Part shown: one piece after another, positions 34,101-46,163 of the stretch
Layout: each line of letters begins with the position of its first letter
Position numbering within the stretch: the first letter of the stretch is position 1
NCBI GenBank assembly: GCA_010094025.1
Contig: ML991796.1
Coordinates: forward strand, 124,001-188,000
Direction of reading: 5' to 3'
Source of the DNA: Viridothelium virens
Taxonomy: Eukaryota > Ascomycota > Dothideomycetes > Trypetheliales > Trypetheliaceae
DNA length: 64,000 bases
Translations under genes and position numbers: made by a program
The notes under the pieces: model-generated
Database searches by the model: none
Seen by the model: the letters and a program-made list of their open reading frames with translations, nothing else
What the model was told of the DNA's origin: nothing

Positions 34101-37100
34101 TTCTTCTGATACTTCAGCCAGCCCTGGTAGTCTTCGGTAATAGATGGCATGACCTTCGGTAGACTCGCATAGGGATCCGCTGGAGCGACTGCGGGCTCAG
34201 GGGATTTTCGCTTTTTCTGGCTCATCTTGGTCACTTGGCCTTTTGTCGTCTTTGGAGCTTTGGACGTCGCCCCAAAGTCTTCGAGATCGATACCACGATT
34301 CCCGAGTGTATTCTGGTCGATATCACTCAGTGGCTTCTTGGCCTCGAAAAGGTCCGTCATCTTCGTTTGCTTGAAGACGTCGTCCTTGATCCTGATCCTG
34401 CGGTCTAGCCAATCTGGATGAGGAACCCTAGGAACTGGGTTACGGATTTTTTGCAAAGCGGCTGGGATGGTGATGAGCTTTTGGATGACAGAACCAAGAC
34501 GTTCAAGATAGTACGGCCAGTCAATCACTGTTCTTGGATCCATGTCTGCAGGATCTTCCCGTAGCCATTTTCGTAGGAAAAATCGTTTGACTTGTTCCTC
34601 GGCGGAAAAGATAGCCACTGGGATAGCCCGCTCCGTAACGGGCGCATTTCTCGGCCTTGATGAGATGATATACTTGCAATTAAGACCTTTGTCCTTGACC
34701 ATTTGCTCACCCAAAAACTCCGCGAGGCGCTTAGCAGTGGTGATGGCAGTGGACTTTTGTGCGCCATACTCCTCGAGAGTCTTCGCCATGCTCTTGTTCT
34801 CGCAAATAAGGTCAATCAATTCTTCATCCGCCAATGTCGAGCCGTGGCTGTCTAGCACATCAAGCCACTGGTTCGCAACCTTGGCGACGGAAGCGTAAGT
34901 CTCTGTCAATGTGGAACCTTCTAAGAAGAATTTGAAGATTTGCGTCTGGAAGATCTTGATCAGCTTCAATTCTCCTCTGCGCTTGACCTCGAAGCCTTTT
35001 AGCTCAGCTAAGCTACCATCATGATTGAACACTGCATAACGCTTCTTCAAGTTTTTATCTTCTTCTTTGGAGGAAGGAAGAATCATAGCCTTGTAAGGAC
35101 CATCGACCTCAAAGAAAATGGAGTTATCGCTGTGGGTCTCATATCTGAAGGTCGCGGGATCGGTTAAAGTCTGATATTGGTGATTTGTGAAACGTTCATG
35201 AACGAGATGGTTCAACATGACGCAAGGATAGGAGATGGCCAGCTTTTTTCCATTCTTAAGCTTGAACGCAAAGTTTTCCGGGAAAGTTGCGGGCAGGATA
35301 CACCATATACCATCAGTATCCAGCTCCAAGGGCCGACCGATTCGCTCGACGAGCTGCCGTGCCATTTGAATGATGCGAGCTCCTGTTAGACATGTTACAC
35401 CCGCCATTTCTAGGGAGTACCATCGTGATCCTTTTCTCATGACGTAGCCATAGAAACTGTTGAGAATAACTTTGTGGGCCAGTTGCAGCGAATCGAATAG
35501 CGTTATCATCTTCTTGGCCTCTTCAACCTCCGTCGCACTTGCGCCTGAAGCTTTCAAGGCCTCGGTCTTTCCTTTCCAGACCTTTTGCTGCCCTTTGAAA
35601 TCGTACCTCCGATCACGAAAAGTTCTGACAGTATTGACATAAAACGGGTTCTCTCGCTGACAAATGATAGCCTCCCGCTCTATAGTCCGGGCATCGTGAA
35701 TTTTGTGGTAGATCTTCTTACTATAGTCTTGCAGTCGCTTTTTAACCATGCCCGCTTGTTCGTCTAGGGAGAGATCTTGAAAGGTTCGCGCTAAAGAATT
35801 TGCGCTTTTCCCAGGGAAACGCTCATTCTCTAACGCATGCCGTATCATGTTGTATTCGTCTCTTTTAGCAGGCAGAAACTCCCCTCTCCAGGCCCAGGGT
35901 AACCGTCGATCACAGGTTTTTCCAGGCCTGTTGAAGTCGCATGCAGCGCAGTCTGACTCCTGAATCATCGAATCAGGCTGTAGACGGTTGGTAGTCATAA
36001 TATTCGGATACATTGAAGCGACATCAAGATGATATATAGAAGGGCGTTCATGTCGGTTTGGGGTGGCCTTGAGCTGCATGAACTTTTCAATGACCTGCTG
36101 CTTTACTTCATCGTAATTCTCTACATCATCCATTGACTTCTTTTCCTCAACGGTGATGGTGAATTTCAGAGCGGCATCTAGGTCTCGCACTAGTTCATCG
36201 ATAGCTGTTGTGTCAATTGCGAAATTGCAAGGAATATCACTTCGGAAGACTCCAGCTTCTATACTTTCCACATGACCTCCCACGTAGGTTTCAGACTCCA
36301 GTAAGTGCCCATCCCAAAACGCCTCCTTAGGAGCTTGATGCTTATTAGGCAATACAATATCTCTCATATAAGCCTGGACCATCAGAAGCATCTCGCAAAG
36401 AGTTCCAGTCCCCTTCCGCAGGACATCGTCCGGTCCAAGAGGGATGATGGTACAAAGGGAGAAGATAAAAGGGTGAACGTACTTCATGTACAGATAGTAC
36501 GTCGCAACGGCGTCGGAAACAGAGTACTCGGCTAGCGTCTGTGGTCGTTCACTCGCATATGGTGTCATGAGTTCCGGGTCCAACTCGTCAGGATCATAAC
36601 CCAGTTTTGCAACGGTGACGGCTTTCAAGCCTCGACTTCCTTGAGGAAGGTAACTGTCTCGATTGACCCAGGCAAATGCATCCATATGGGCACAATAGTC
36701 ACAGTGATAGATGTCTTCGCTGTTCTTGCGGAACCCAATTTCGCGGTACATATCGATACCCTGGACGCTGGCTCTAGCTTCCACAAATGGCCAATCGAAG
36801 AAATCGCCGTTGTAAGTGACCATCACAGTCGGTCTTGCTTCTTTGACATGTTCAAAGAAGCGCTCCAGTAATGCCTTCTCGTCCGGCTCATTGAAGACCA
36901 TGAATGGGCCTTCGAACTCCGCTTTGGGAGTATAGTCAAAGTCGGCAATGTCCTCTGAGACAATCTCCCGATTGGTTATCAAGAAACCTTGACCATCGAT
37001 CATGTACGAGATCATCATTATCTGGTCAATGACTGCATCCGGAAATTTCAGAGGAAGTTTTGTGGTCTCAATATCGAAAGCCATGACAACTGGATCAGGA

Positions 37101-37981
37101 CGTTGAACTCGTTCTTCAATACAAGACAATGATATCACGCCATGTTTGGCTTCAACCGTGTACCATTTCCCAATTCGTATATCTTTGATTTGTTAGCTTG
37201 ACACAGGTAAAGGCGCGCTGTCGGACTGACCTTTATCTATTGCAACTCGCACATGATAAGGGACATCAAATTCTCGCATATCGACAATGTAATCGCTCGC
37301 ATCCATAATACCATTCGGTCGTTTCTCGTAATCTTGGTCGTCATCAAATATGTCAATGCCAGCATTTGCTCGGGCAACTTCAGCATATGTATCCATGGCG
37401 CTTAAATTCTTCTTATTCTTCTCGGCGATTGGCATGATAGTCTTCCGTACACTCAATAAATCACCGACATTTGCAAAGGAGAGCTTGAGGAATGACCGGC
37501 GGTATCCTAGAAGATGGTTCGGCATCTGCAAGTCTTCTTTCTCGACTTTCTTGATATTCTTGACGAGACCTTCAAATTGTCTACGGCACCATTCTTCAAC
37601 CTCCGGTTCTTTGCTTTTTTTGACGGCGATCAGAAAGTATGGATCGTACTCCAACGTGGTCTTGAATGTTCCACCATCTTCCTCTATGAAATAGAAGTCT
37701 ACCCCTGCTCTTCCACCAGGAATTTTTTGGTCTTCCACACTTGTACTGTGCATGTTGCACAGCCACCCGATTCTCCTCTTTCCCGCCTCGAAGCGGGCAA
37801 ATCCCATGGACTCATCGATGCTGTGAGCAAGTCGTGTGGCTTCGTGTTTTTCATTTTGAGAAGTGAGTTCACTTGATCGAAGTGAAGATTTATCGACCGT
37901 CCTGGACTTGTGATCGCCATAGGAGGATTTGCCATTTTTGAAGACTCGTCGGTATGGTTGACCAGAGCGGCGGGGTGGCAT
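31196..37981 (-). CDS. POL2: DNA polymerase epsilon catalytic subunit
   Basis: The leading-strand replicative polymerase, 2245 residues, close to the family's usual length. Exons are 37981-37231 and 37182-31196. The 48-base intron (gtcagt, ctaac, ag) joins VAID-K to DIRIGKWYTVEAKHG. The exonuclease I motif FDIETTKLP has Asp287 and Glu289, matching yeast Asp290/Glu292. Polymerase motif A reads DVASMYPNIM, motif B VILNSFYGYVM, and motif C ELDTDGIWC, with the TDG variant usual for epsilon. The cysteines of the catalytic-core Fe-S site are present (SDCAACDFNRPGKTC and a later ICQREN). The inactive C-terminal half carries a Ser/Thr run and ends in two zinc-binding Cys clusters (CGECC...C...CGACG, then CGKCG...HCSC), which bind the other subunits. 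It is divergently arranged with COX20. Confidence 0.98.
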
Positions 37982-38275
37982 GCTGAAAATGCGGCCAACG
38001 ACTGCGGCGAAAAGAATTAATCAATGGAGTGGGGTTTAGGGCTCATAGTCGCTAGGTCGATGAGCTCCTTCGCGTGAACCTCGATTTCGAGGTGGGCCTC
38101 GAGTTGCTGTTGCGCGGTGAAGCAATTGCTGGTGCTTGAGAACGAAAGCCATTAACGCGTGTAGCAACGCGGAACGCGACGTTGCTGGCCCAAGCTTCCT
38201 AGCGCGTCGTCCGCTCCTGCACTTCGGTTATTTCTTCGAGCTTCAATCAACGTCACCATATCAATTTTCTGAACC
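37982..38275. promoter_or_regulatory. Bidirectional promoter of POL2 and COX20
   Basis: Only 294 bases separate the two start codons, so both genes must be controlled from here. The segment contains one perfect MluI cell-cycle box and a second site of the looser WCGCGW form (TCGCGT at 38070-38075). It is GC-rich with several CG dinucleotides and no obvious TATA box. Confidence 0.75.
38155..38160. promoter_or_regulatory. MluI cell-cycle box ACGCGT
   Basis: The sequence ACGCGT is the core site of MBF-type (Mbp1/Swi6) regulators that drive G1/S genes in yeasts, including replication polymerases. It lies 174 bases upstream of the POL2 start codon. Its use here is inferred from location and known family regulation. 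Confidence 0.55.
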
Positions 38276-38925
38276 ATGGCCGACGACACAAGGGAGGCCT
38301 CGATGGCCACCCCAATTGGCACCAAATCACACGATCAGGATGCGGGTGAGGCTGGAAAAGGCACGAAGGATATTGGCCCTATCAGACGGCCTCAAAGTGC
38401 GAATGTCATGCCAGGGGGTACACAAAACACCGCGGGAGGACAAGTCAAACCTGTAAGCGCAGTCGATGCCGCAAAAACTATCAAGCTGGAGGATTTTCGA
38501 GAGATACACAAGAAGCCGTGCGTACGAGATACTTTCTTGACGAGTATCCCGTCAAGTCTCGCTATTGGCGCAGTATGGGCTGTTCTAGGAGGTATGTGTG
38601 CCATGCCTTTGTACGGCAGCTGGCCCGTTCATCCTACTACAACTAACCTGCTGATTCAGCCCCCGTCAAAAAGGCCACCAACTGGGCAGCTGGAGCCTTC
38701 TGTGCTATATCATTCTTCTCTTATGAGTATTGTCAGTTCCGAAGAGGAATGGAGAAGGATGGCATGAGACGTGCCGTGCAGGTCATGGATGAAAAGAGAG
38801 CAGACCGAGAGGCAAAGATGAAGGCCGCTCGAGAAGAAAGACGGAAGGCCAAGGAGGAGGCCGACCGACAGGAGGAAGAGCGCAAGAAGTCCTGGAGACC
38901 CTGGAATGGATGGAAATTCTGGTAA
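38276..38925 (+). CDS. COX20: Cytochrome c oxidase assembly protein Cox20
   Basis: A mitochondrial inner-membrane chaperone for newly made Cox2. Two exons, 38276-38591 and 38660-38925, give 193 residues; the junction reads WAVLGG-APVKKATNWA in frame. Two membrane segments flank a short loop: the first is SSLAIGAVWAVLGGAP, the second NWAAGAFCAISFFSYEYC. The YEYCQFRR motif after the second span is typical of Cox20/FAM36A. The C-terminus is a long charged helix (RADREAKMKAAREERRKAKEE) ending in WNGWKFW. The N-terminal 75 residues are polar and poorly conserved in the family. It shares a promoter with POL2. Confidence 0.93.
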
Positions 38926-39957
38926 CGCCCTCTCTGGTCCTTGTCAGGATCCCTTCCTTGCTGCAACGGAAGGCGGCTCGTCTCGCTCCCACCCGAAACG
39001 AACGTGACTGTCAGGCCGTGGTAGGAGCTGCAAGCCATTTAGCTACCGAAACATTGGAAAGCGCTGCCTGGGTGCCTCTTTCAGTCCTAAAGGCTGCACG
39101 ACCTTCAATGCATGACCCATGACAGCGATATCTGCTACAGCGGTCCCAGTGGGTGCCAACATCAAAGCGGCTACGGTATCGTAGAGTCGATCGATAGTGT
39201 TGCGAGAAATGCTAAGAAGGCGGAGCTGTGACTGAGAAAGGGCTGTAGGATTTCAGCCTCCAGTATCATCCCATGTTTGGAGTCGGCCGAGTGCATTGGG
39301 ACTGGCCGACAACGGGTCAAAGATCTTCTTGCTACTGTATACTATGTTTTGTACATTAGTGGAGTAGCGCACCACTCTTCCTGAAACGCGCATATGAGCC
39401 TCGTACTTTTCAATACGGTCGACAACATGTACGCAAGTGCCACACAGTGCGCCATGGCAGACGAAAAGCCTGTAGCCACCGGATCCGTTCATACCCCTCC
39501 TGCGTCACCCTGGGTCAGTGTGATGTGCGCTGTCGAAGCGATAGGCGAGCTTCTATGACATATTCTGGAAAGATGATGGAAAGGCGTCGACGGCGTCGTA
39601 CCAGTGGTTCAAACCGGAACAGACGACTCCGGGTCCCAGCGACAGCAGTTTCTGAAGGGCGAAGTACTGAAGAGGAAAAGGCTGACTCGGCTCGGGTGGT
39701 GATCTGCATAAGCGAGTGTCGCTAGCGCGGGGCAGTTCTATTCTAGGTCGCTCAGGTTCACCGATCACGCTGACCCACCAACATGCCACAGGCCTGAATC
39801 TCCAGTCTGTCCTCTAAAACACCAACACCGTGCCTTCAATCCCTTCTCACCACTCGTCTTATCTTGCTACCCCTCTCAGAGCCAACGTTCCACTTCTGGT
39901 GGCCCTTGCGCGTCCTTCGTCCCATCTCCCACTGGCCTTCTCTGGATTTTGCTTATT
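38926..39957. other. Intergenic, no supported gene
   Basis: This 1-kb gap holds the 3' end of COX20 and the promoter of the next gene. The last 120 bases (about 39820-39950) are CT-rich leader-like sequence. No gene is seen. Confidence 0.5.
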
Positions 39958-41151
39958 ATGCAGCCTTCCGCTGAGCCAGAGCCTCCATCAACTAGCTCGA
40001 ATACAACAATGGGTTCCATAGCAGAGAGTCGACCTCAACACATCTCGCCCAAGCGGAAACGAGAAGATTCGGAGACTACGCATCCTCAATTTGCTCCTCG
40101 ACTCAATGTCTCTCCCAAATATCCTTCCGCGGCTCTGCAAGCCGGAGAAGACAGTCCGCGCACCGCAATCGCCCGCCAACTCCAGGACTTCAGAATCAAA
40201 GGTGGAGTCTCTCAGTTATCCTTTGGTGGAAGCGCGGATACGCCGAGCCTAGCGAAGCGCTTCAAGCCTACGAACGACGTGCAAAGACAACTGCGAGTCC
40301 GTCATACACCTGTATTCCGTCGCCGACCATCAAATTCAGATGAACCCCAACGACATCGAAGGTCTTCCTCTGCCCCTCCACCTTCTGAACATTTTGATTG
40401 TCTCCGAGCTACCACTCCCGGCCTTGCAAACGGACATAACCGCCCTCTCGATCTCAGTCCCATCTTCTCCCCGTCATCGCAGGACGTCTCACCTCGTGGA
40501 TCGCCGTCGACGGCTTCACCCTTTCTATCTGCTAATCTCGCCAAATCTGCCACAACATCTCCAGTTCCAAGCCCGCGGGGCCTTCTGATGCCACCAACGC
40601 CCTCTATCGCAATCTCCACCCTGCAACCGACTGAGCGCTCGCCTCCACCTCGCCACCGCCCTACGCCAATCGCCATCTCGCCCTCTCAGCTCTCAAGCAG
40701 TACTACTGTTGCCAAGCCACTGACTTCACATCCTGGCAACTCCGACTCCGCCTATTCCTCTACAAATGGCGGCACTATCGCCACGACCGCCGCCAGTAGA
40801 TACCTCTCCCTTCCCGTACCTTTTTCTCCCACCTCGCCCCTCTCCCCAACAGCGCTGACCTGGAAGCCGGCGGAGATCACGGGCCACCTGATCAGCTCGA
40901 CGCTGGACACCCCCGATGACGACGGCTACGGCATTAACGGCATCGGCTTCAAGCCGAGCCCGCAGCTTGCATTGGCGCGGCAGATGCGCAGGCGGCAGCA
41001 GGTCATGGAATGGCGGGCCCGAGAGGCGCGGGAGGCGCGGATGGCAAGGTGGAAGAAGCGAGAGAGGGACGCGGGGGCGGGCAGCGGGGGTGTGGATGGG
41101 GTGAGCGAAGTTGGAGGTGGGGGGATGAAGAGGGTGGTGCGTTTTGCATGA
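39958..41151 (+). CDS. Disordered fungal protein with conserved ITGH / GIGFKP C-terminus
   Basis: A single-exon gene of 397 residues; ATG at 39958 is the first in-frame start. Most of the protein is low-complexity and probably disordered, rich in Ser, Pro, Thr and Arg. It has a basic stretch (SPKRKRE) near the N-terminus that could be a nuclear signal, and many SP/TP sites that could be kinase targets. The C-terminal 100 residues hold the recognisable part: WKPAEITGHLISSTLDTPDD, then DGYGINGIGFKPSPQLA, then a basic helix (RQMRRRQQVMEWRAREA). I recall this arrangement from conserved hypothetical proteins of filamentous fungi with no assigned function. Codon endings move from C to G in the last 150 bases. 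Confidence 0.8.
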   Translation: MQPSAEPEPPSTSSNTTMGSIAESRPQHISPKRKREDSETTHPQFAPRLNVSPKYPSAALQAGEDSPRTAIARQLQDFRIKGGVSQLSFGGSADTPSLAKRFKPTNDVQRQLRVRHTPVFRRRPSNSDEPQRHRRSSSAPPPSEHFDCLRATTPGLANGHNRPLDLSPIFSPSSQDVSPRGSPSTASPFLSANLAKSATTSPVPSPRGLLMPPTPSIAISTLQPTERSPPPRHRPTPIAISPSQLSSSTTVAKPLTSHPGNSDSAYSSTNGGTIATTAASRYLSLPVPFSPTSPLSPTALTWKPAEITGHLISSTLDTPDDDGYGINGIGFKPSPQLALARQMRRRQQVMEWRAREAREARMARWKKRERDAGAGSGGVDGVSEVGGGGMKRVVRFA

Positions 41152-42101
41152 AATAGACGAAGGCAAAGGTATTGCGGAGAATAGCTGGTATGACGAAGGA
41201 GATAGGAGGAGATGGATGAATCAAGAATTCGCCGTTTTCAGTACATTTGGTGCTCGACTGGACATACAATTTGGCGTCTCGTCATTTGACGAGAGGCGCT
41301 GTATTATAGTGCACATATGGTTTTTCTTCTGTACATATTTTCTTTCATTCAGCTGGTTGCCGTCAGGACGGAGGCAGTTGTAGAGACGTCTTTATCGTCT
41401 TCAGACGATGCAAGAGCAAAGAGTTTTGGTTCAAGATTATGTCAGATTTATTCATATCCGAGACTGCTTCGCAGCAGCTACCCATCCCAATGCCGAAAAC
41501 TGTAAACATTTCTTCTGTATCCGAGACCCAGCGCCGTGCGAAAGAAGATCATCTTCACCAAATAGCAAAGCTGCAAATATGGCAGGCCCGCCGAATGCCC
41601 TAAAAGACACTGGAAGAATAGGCGTCGATTAGGATGCCTGCACAAAGGAAATCAAAGCTTCACCGGGAACCACCGAGGCGCCGACATGAAAAAAGCCCAA
41701 ATCAAATTCATCATGGATAATAAAGACCTTGGGAAAATGGCTAGACGTATAGGCGTAACCGAATGCCCTTCGACCGCGAGGGAATTCCTCGGAAACAAGG
41801 CTGTTGGTATCTCCTGGATCATTCGGATATCGGCGAGTCCGATCAGGGACGGCAAACCTAACCGTATCGGAGCACATCCGCGATGTTTGGTAGGCGAAGA
41901 GTCAAAGCACAACAAGGCTCTTCCCCACATATTGCAACGTCTGGTAAGCCTCAGCCACTCATCCCAGCGTTGTTATCGTTTCGACTCATCGTCCGTGCCC
42001 TCCGTCGAAACTCGACCTCAATCTCACCACTTTCCCAGCCCAACATCCCCAATCCCACCATCCCCCATGGCCTCCACCACCTCAGCCCTCCCATCCGCCT
42101 C
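41152..42101. other. Convergent intergenic region
   Basis: This lies between the disordered protein gene (+) and the F-box-like gene (-). Frames here are short and without motifs. No gene is supported. Confidence 0.5.
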
Positions 42102-43132
42102 TCACATCCACACCCACGGATCCGGCTTCAGCACCTCGAGCCCCGGCAGCTGATCATGAATCTCCTGACACAGCCGATCCAGGCCCGCGCTCGTCAGCGC
42201 GCTACCCCACAATCCCCCACCACCAGCACCACTGGCGGCGCCACAATTCAAGACGACGCTGCTGCCGCCACCGCCGCCAACACTACCGCCGCCACCACCA
42301 CCGTCGGGCTCGCCGGCATCCTCTGGCGAAGATGACGACGACGCCAACGCCACGGCTTGGTACTGATGGAGATGGGCGGCGGCGGTGGCGGCGCCGCCCC
42401 CCGGCTTCAGCAGCGTGAGGCGCACCTTGCGGACCATGGCGCGGGCGTCTGGGGAGAGGCGGCGGAAGAACTCGAGGACGGGGAGGTAGGCGGTGCCGAT
42501 GAAGTGGAAGAGCTTTTCGGAGTAGACGATGCCGAGGCATTCGGCGTAGAGTTGGCGGTTTGCGCGCATGACGGCGAGCGGGTGTTTGGGTTTCTTCTTG
42601 CGAGGGTGCCGTGGGTGATGGAAGGAGGGGGAGCTGCTGCTGTTGTTGGTGGAGTGGTGGTAGCGGGTGGTGCTGCTCCGGGTGCCGGTGGAGGAAGGCA
42701 AGGCCGGTTCGCGATTGTAGTTCGGGCCGACGATGGTGGTTTCGCAGTCGGTGAAGACGCGATAGTACCGCGCGCCATTGTGGCAGGGGAGCAGATAGCG
42801 GAGGATTTGCTGGCGGATTTCGACGGGGAGGTCGAGGAGGGGAGATGGACGGGAGTCGAAGTTGCTGCTCCGGTAGCTGTTGCGGCTGGCTACGTCACGT
42901 GAGAAGATGAACGAGCTTCGTTGATTCGAGGAACTGGTGGAGACGGAGCTTCGCTTGGTAGAAGAAATTCTGCTGGAACGTTTGAGAGTGGATTGGACGG
43001 TGAGATCGATACTCGGGGCCAATAGAGAAGCTGTTTCGGGTACTATCGGTACTAGAAAAATGTTAGACACGATAGATAGGTAGGAAGCGTGATCTAAGCG
43101 GCTGCAGTACATCTAGATCTCAAGTATTCCAT
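42102..43132 (-). CDS. F-box-like protein with Gly-rich insert
   Basis: The body, from about 43051 to 42102, is one open frame. I prefer a spliced start: exon 43132-43111 (MEYLRSR) joined to 43051-42102, because 43052-43074 has a near-ideal intron end (tctaacatttttctag) and the splice keeps frame, giving 323 residues. An unspliced start at 43112 is also open. The F-box-like segment is SPLLDLPVEIRQQILRYLL, followed by HPLAVMRANRQLYAECLGIVYSE, the usual second block of this fungal family. A Ser-rich insert and a Gly-rich insert (EPDGGGGGGSVGGGGG) interrupt the C-terminal half, which ends in LCQEIHDQLPGLEVLKP. It probably serves as a ubiquitin-ligase adaptor; substrate unknown. It is unrelated to the two F-box paralogues on the left. 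Confidence 0.75.
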
Positions 43133-43951
43133 ATCCCTTTGCCAGACTACGGGCTTAAGAGTTGCCGTTTCGGGAATCATGACGCCAAGTGCCATGATGA
43201 GTGGGGGATTGATGAGCCGAGCGGAGCTATCCAGCTACGGCCTGAGAAGTTGCTACACTTTCAAACAAGGCTCGAAATTCATGCCAGCCGAGTGGATACG
43301 ATTTATACTTTGTAGAATACAGAGCAAGGAAATTCTGAAGAGCTCAGCTGAGAGATGGTTGCCCTGCACGATGAGTCTAGACGATCATGAGATGACTGCC
43401 GGACGAACGGTCATGTGCTGTGTGGGCGAGGTTCGGGAAGGCTTGAGAAGCGGCCGTCAGAGTGAGAAGGCAAAAGAGAAATAAAGTCCGGAAAAGATGA
43501 TGGCTAAATGAGAGACTCAGTCTCCGTAGAAAGGTATGGAAAAGGCGGCCATGGAGGCTTTTGGTACAGTCGAAGGGAAATAAGATGGACGGAGTCGCAC
43601 AGGCAGCAGGGAAGTGCACGTCGGCCAGGCTGCTAGGCCTTGCTTCGAGCTGTGGAGCTGTAGGGATTTCTCGGATGAGCGACGTTGAGCAAGTGAAGAC
43701 GAAACATCCACTAATGCAGACCAGCTCCACCCCGGTACACTTTACTTTTGATGATGAAGATGGATCATCATTTCGCCGATTCGCGTCAAGCTCCAGAGTC
43801 GCGTCCGAGCCTCATGAGAATTTCTAGCCGACTTGATATTGGGAAAAATTCACCGTACTTCGCATAATCACCTCTCGAATTTCTGTCGCAGGACTTCTCT
43901 CATTCCAAATTCCCTCATCCTGTCCCTACTGCCTGATACCGGCCGGCCAAA
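43133..43951. other. Divergent promoter region of the F-box-like gene and CCT7
   Basis: This 0.8-kb region lies between two divergent genes. The last 100 bases before CCT7 are CT-rich. No further gene is seen. Confidence 0.5.
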
Positions 43952-45778
43952 ATGTCGTTCGGAGGGCAAACTCCAACCATCCTCATACTAAAAGAAGGTC
44001 AGCAGACGCATTTCAACGATGCATGTCTGATCAATCCTAACTGACCTATAGGCACCGACCAATCTCAGGGCAAAGGCCAGCTCGTGTCCAATATCAACGC
44101 ATGTCTCGCGGTTCAGTCTACGATAAGAGGCACATTAGGCCCCTACGGTGGGGACCTTTTATTAGTCGACGAAAATGGCAAGCAAACAATTACGAACGAT
44201 GGCGCGACAGTGATGAAGGTAGTTTCGAAACGAAACTCTAGCAAGATCAACACTAAGAATTCGATAGCTCTTGGACATCGTCCATCCCGCCGCACGAATA
44301 CTCACAGACATCGCTCGCTCACAGGATGCAGAAGTCGGAGATGGCACAACGTCCGTGGTCGTCCTTGCAGGCGAAATACTTAAAGAGATCAAAGAGTATG
44401 TGGAGCAAGGTGTGAGCAGCCAAACAATAATTAAAGGCCTCCGGCTCGCCTCCAACATGGCCGTCAACAAAATCAAAGAGATCGCCGTCAGCACGAGCGA
44501 ATCCAACCAACGCGAAACCCTGCGCAAGCTCGCCGCCACTGCAATGAGCAGCAAACTCATCCACCGCAACGCCTCCTTCTTCACCAAAATGGTCGTCGAC
44601 GCCGTCCTCACCCTCGACCAAGACGACCTCAACGAGCGCCTCATCGGCATCAAGAAAGTCACCGGCGGCGGCCTGCAGGACTCGCTCTTCGTCGACGGCG
44701 TCGCCTTCAAGAAGACCTTCTCCTACGCCGGCTTCGAGCAACAGCCCAAGACCTTCGCGAACCCCAAGATCGTCTGCCTCAACGTCGAGCTGGAGCTCAA
44801 GTCGGAGAAGGACAACGCCGAGGTGCGCGTCGAGCACGTCGCCGACTACCAGGCCATCGTCGACGCCGAGTGGCAGATCATCTTCGCCAAGATGGAGGCG
44901 CTGTATCACACCGGCGCCAAGGTCGTGCTGTCGAAGCTGCCCATCGGCGACCTCGCGACTCAGTACTTCGCCGACCGCGATATCTTCTGCGCCGGCCGCG
45001 TCGCTGCCGCCGATCTCGATCGCGTCGTGCTTGCCACCGGCGCCGCTATCCAGAGCACCTGCTCCGACATCGCGCCGCAGCATCTGGGCACGTGCGAGCG
45101 CTTCGAGGAGCGCCAGGTCGGAGACCAGCGCTTCAACTTCTTTAGCGGGTGTCCTGCGGCGAAGACGTGCACGTTGGTGCTGCGGGGTGGCGCGGAGCAA
45201 TTTATTGCTGAGGTGGAGCGGAGTCTGCACGATGCGATCATGGTGGTGAAGCGGGCGCTGAAGAATAAGACGATTGTGGCGGGAGGGGGCGCCTGTGAGA
45301 TGGAGGTCAGCAAGTATTTGCACCAGTATGCAGATAAGAATATTCCGCATAAGCAGCAGGGGATTATCAAGAGCTTTGCAAAGGCATTGGAGATTGTGCC
45401 GAGACAGTTATGTGATAACGCGGGCTTCGATGCGACGGATATTCTAAACCGGTTGAGGGTAGAGCATCGGAGAGGAAATGTGTGGGCGGGTGTCGACTTT
45501 GTGAACGAAGGCGTAAGGGATAATTTGGAGGCGTTTGTCTGGGAACCCGCGCTTGTAAAGGTCAATGCCATTCAAGCGGCGGTGGAGGCGGCTTGTTTGA
45601 TTTTAAGCGTCGACGAGACGATAAGTAAGTTCTTGAGCATGGGGCCTTGAAAGCATTCACTAATGGTTGCACAGAAAGCGAAGAGTCACAGCAACCACAA
45701 GGTCCACAGAAAGGTCTTCCACCCGGAGCAGCGAACAGAGTGCTGAGAGGGCGAGGACGTGGCATGCCACGGCGGTGA
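43952..45778 (+). CDS. CCT7: T-complex chaperonin subunit eta
   Basis: A subunit of the cytosolic TRiC/CCT chaperonin ring that folds actin and tubulin. Four exons (43952-43997, 44052-44218, 44268-45624, 45675-45778) give 557 residues, the normal length. The start [16 protein letters not shown] and [15 protein letters not shown] are typical of the eta subunit. ATP-site motifs are [25 protein letters not shown] and [23 protein letters not shown] and [13 protein letters not shown] follow in the C-terminal equatorial domain. The last exon encodes a tail ending in [10 protein letters not shown]. Introns two and three fall just after conserved ATP-site segments. The C-ending codons of the middle give way to G/T-ending codons near 45140. 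Confidence 0.97.
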
Positions 45779-46163
45779 CGCCTCTCTTAAGGTGTGCTAT
45801 TCCGGCACTAGCTGCAACATGTATAGATAGAGCACGAATACACAAGCTTCGCGGACCATTACGAGGAACGTGTGACCTAATTCTCATTTCCTACCTCATG
45901 CAACTATCTTCGGGATTGTCACCGCACGATTAGCACAAGATCCAACCTGAGCCCAGTCCAGGTGGTAATCAGGTATCTATGGAAAACAAAGGACAAAGCA
46001 GCATCCACCCTCCCTTGATAGCCAGGAAGACGCCATTTCCATGAACTCACGAGTAAGCCTTGCCCTACGCCACAACTATGCTTTCCACTCCGTTCTGCGC
46101 CGACCTCAGTTCCATTGTATGTCATTTACCTCATCTCTTTGTCACCGATGATGTCCCTTCTGT
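45779..46163. other. Convergent intergenic region
   Basis: The 3' ends of CCT7 (+) and the importin gene (-) face each other across 385 bases. No gene is seen. Confidence 0.5.
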
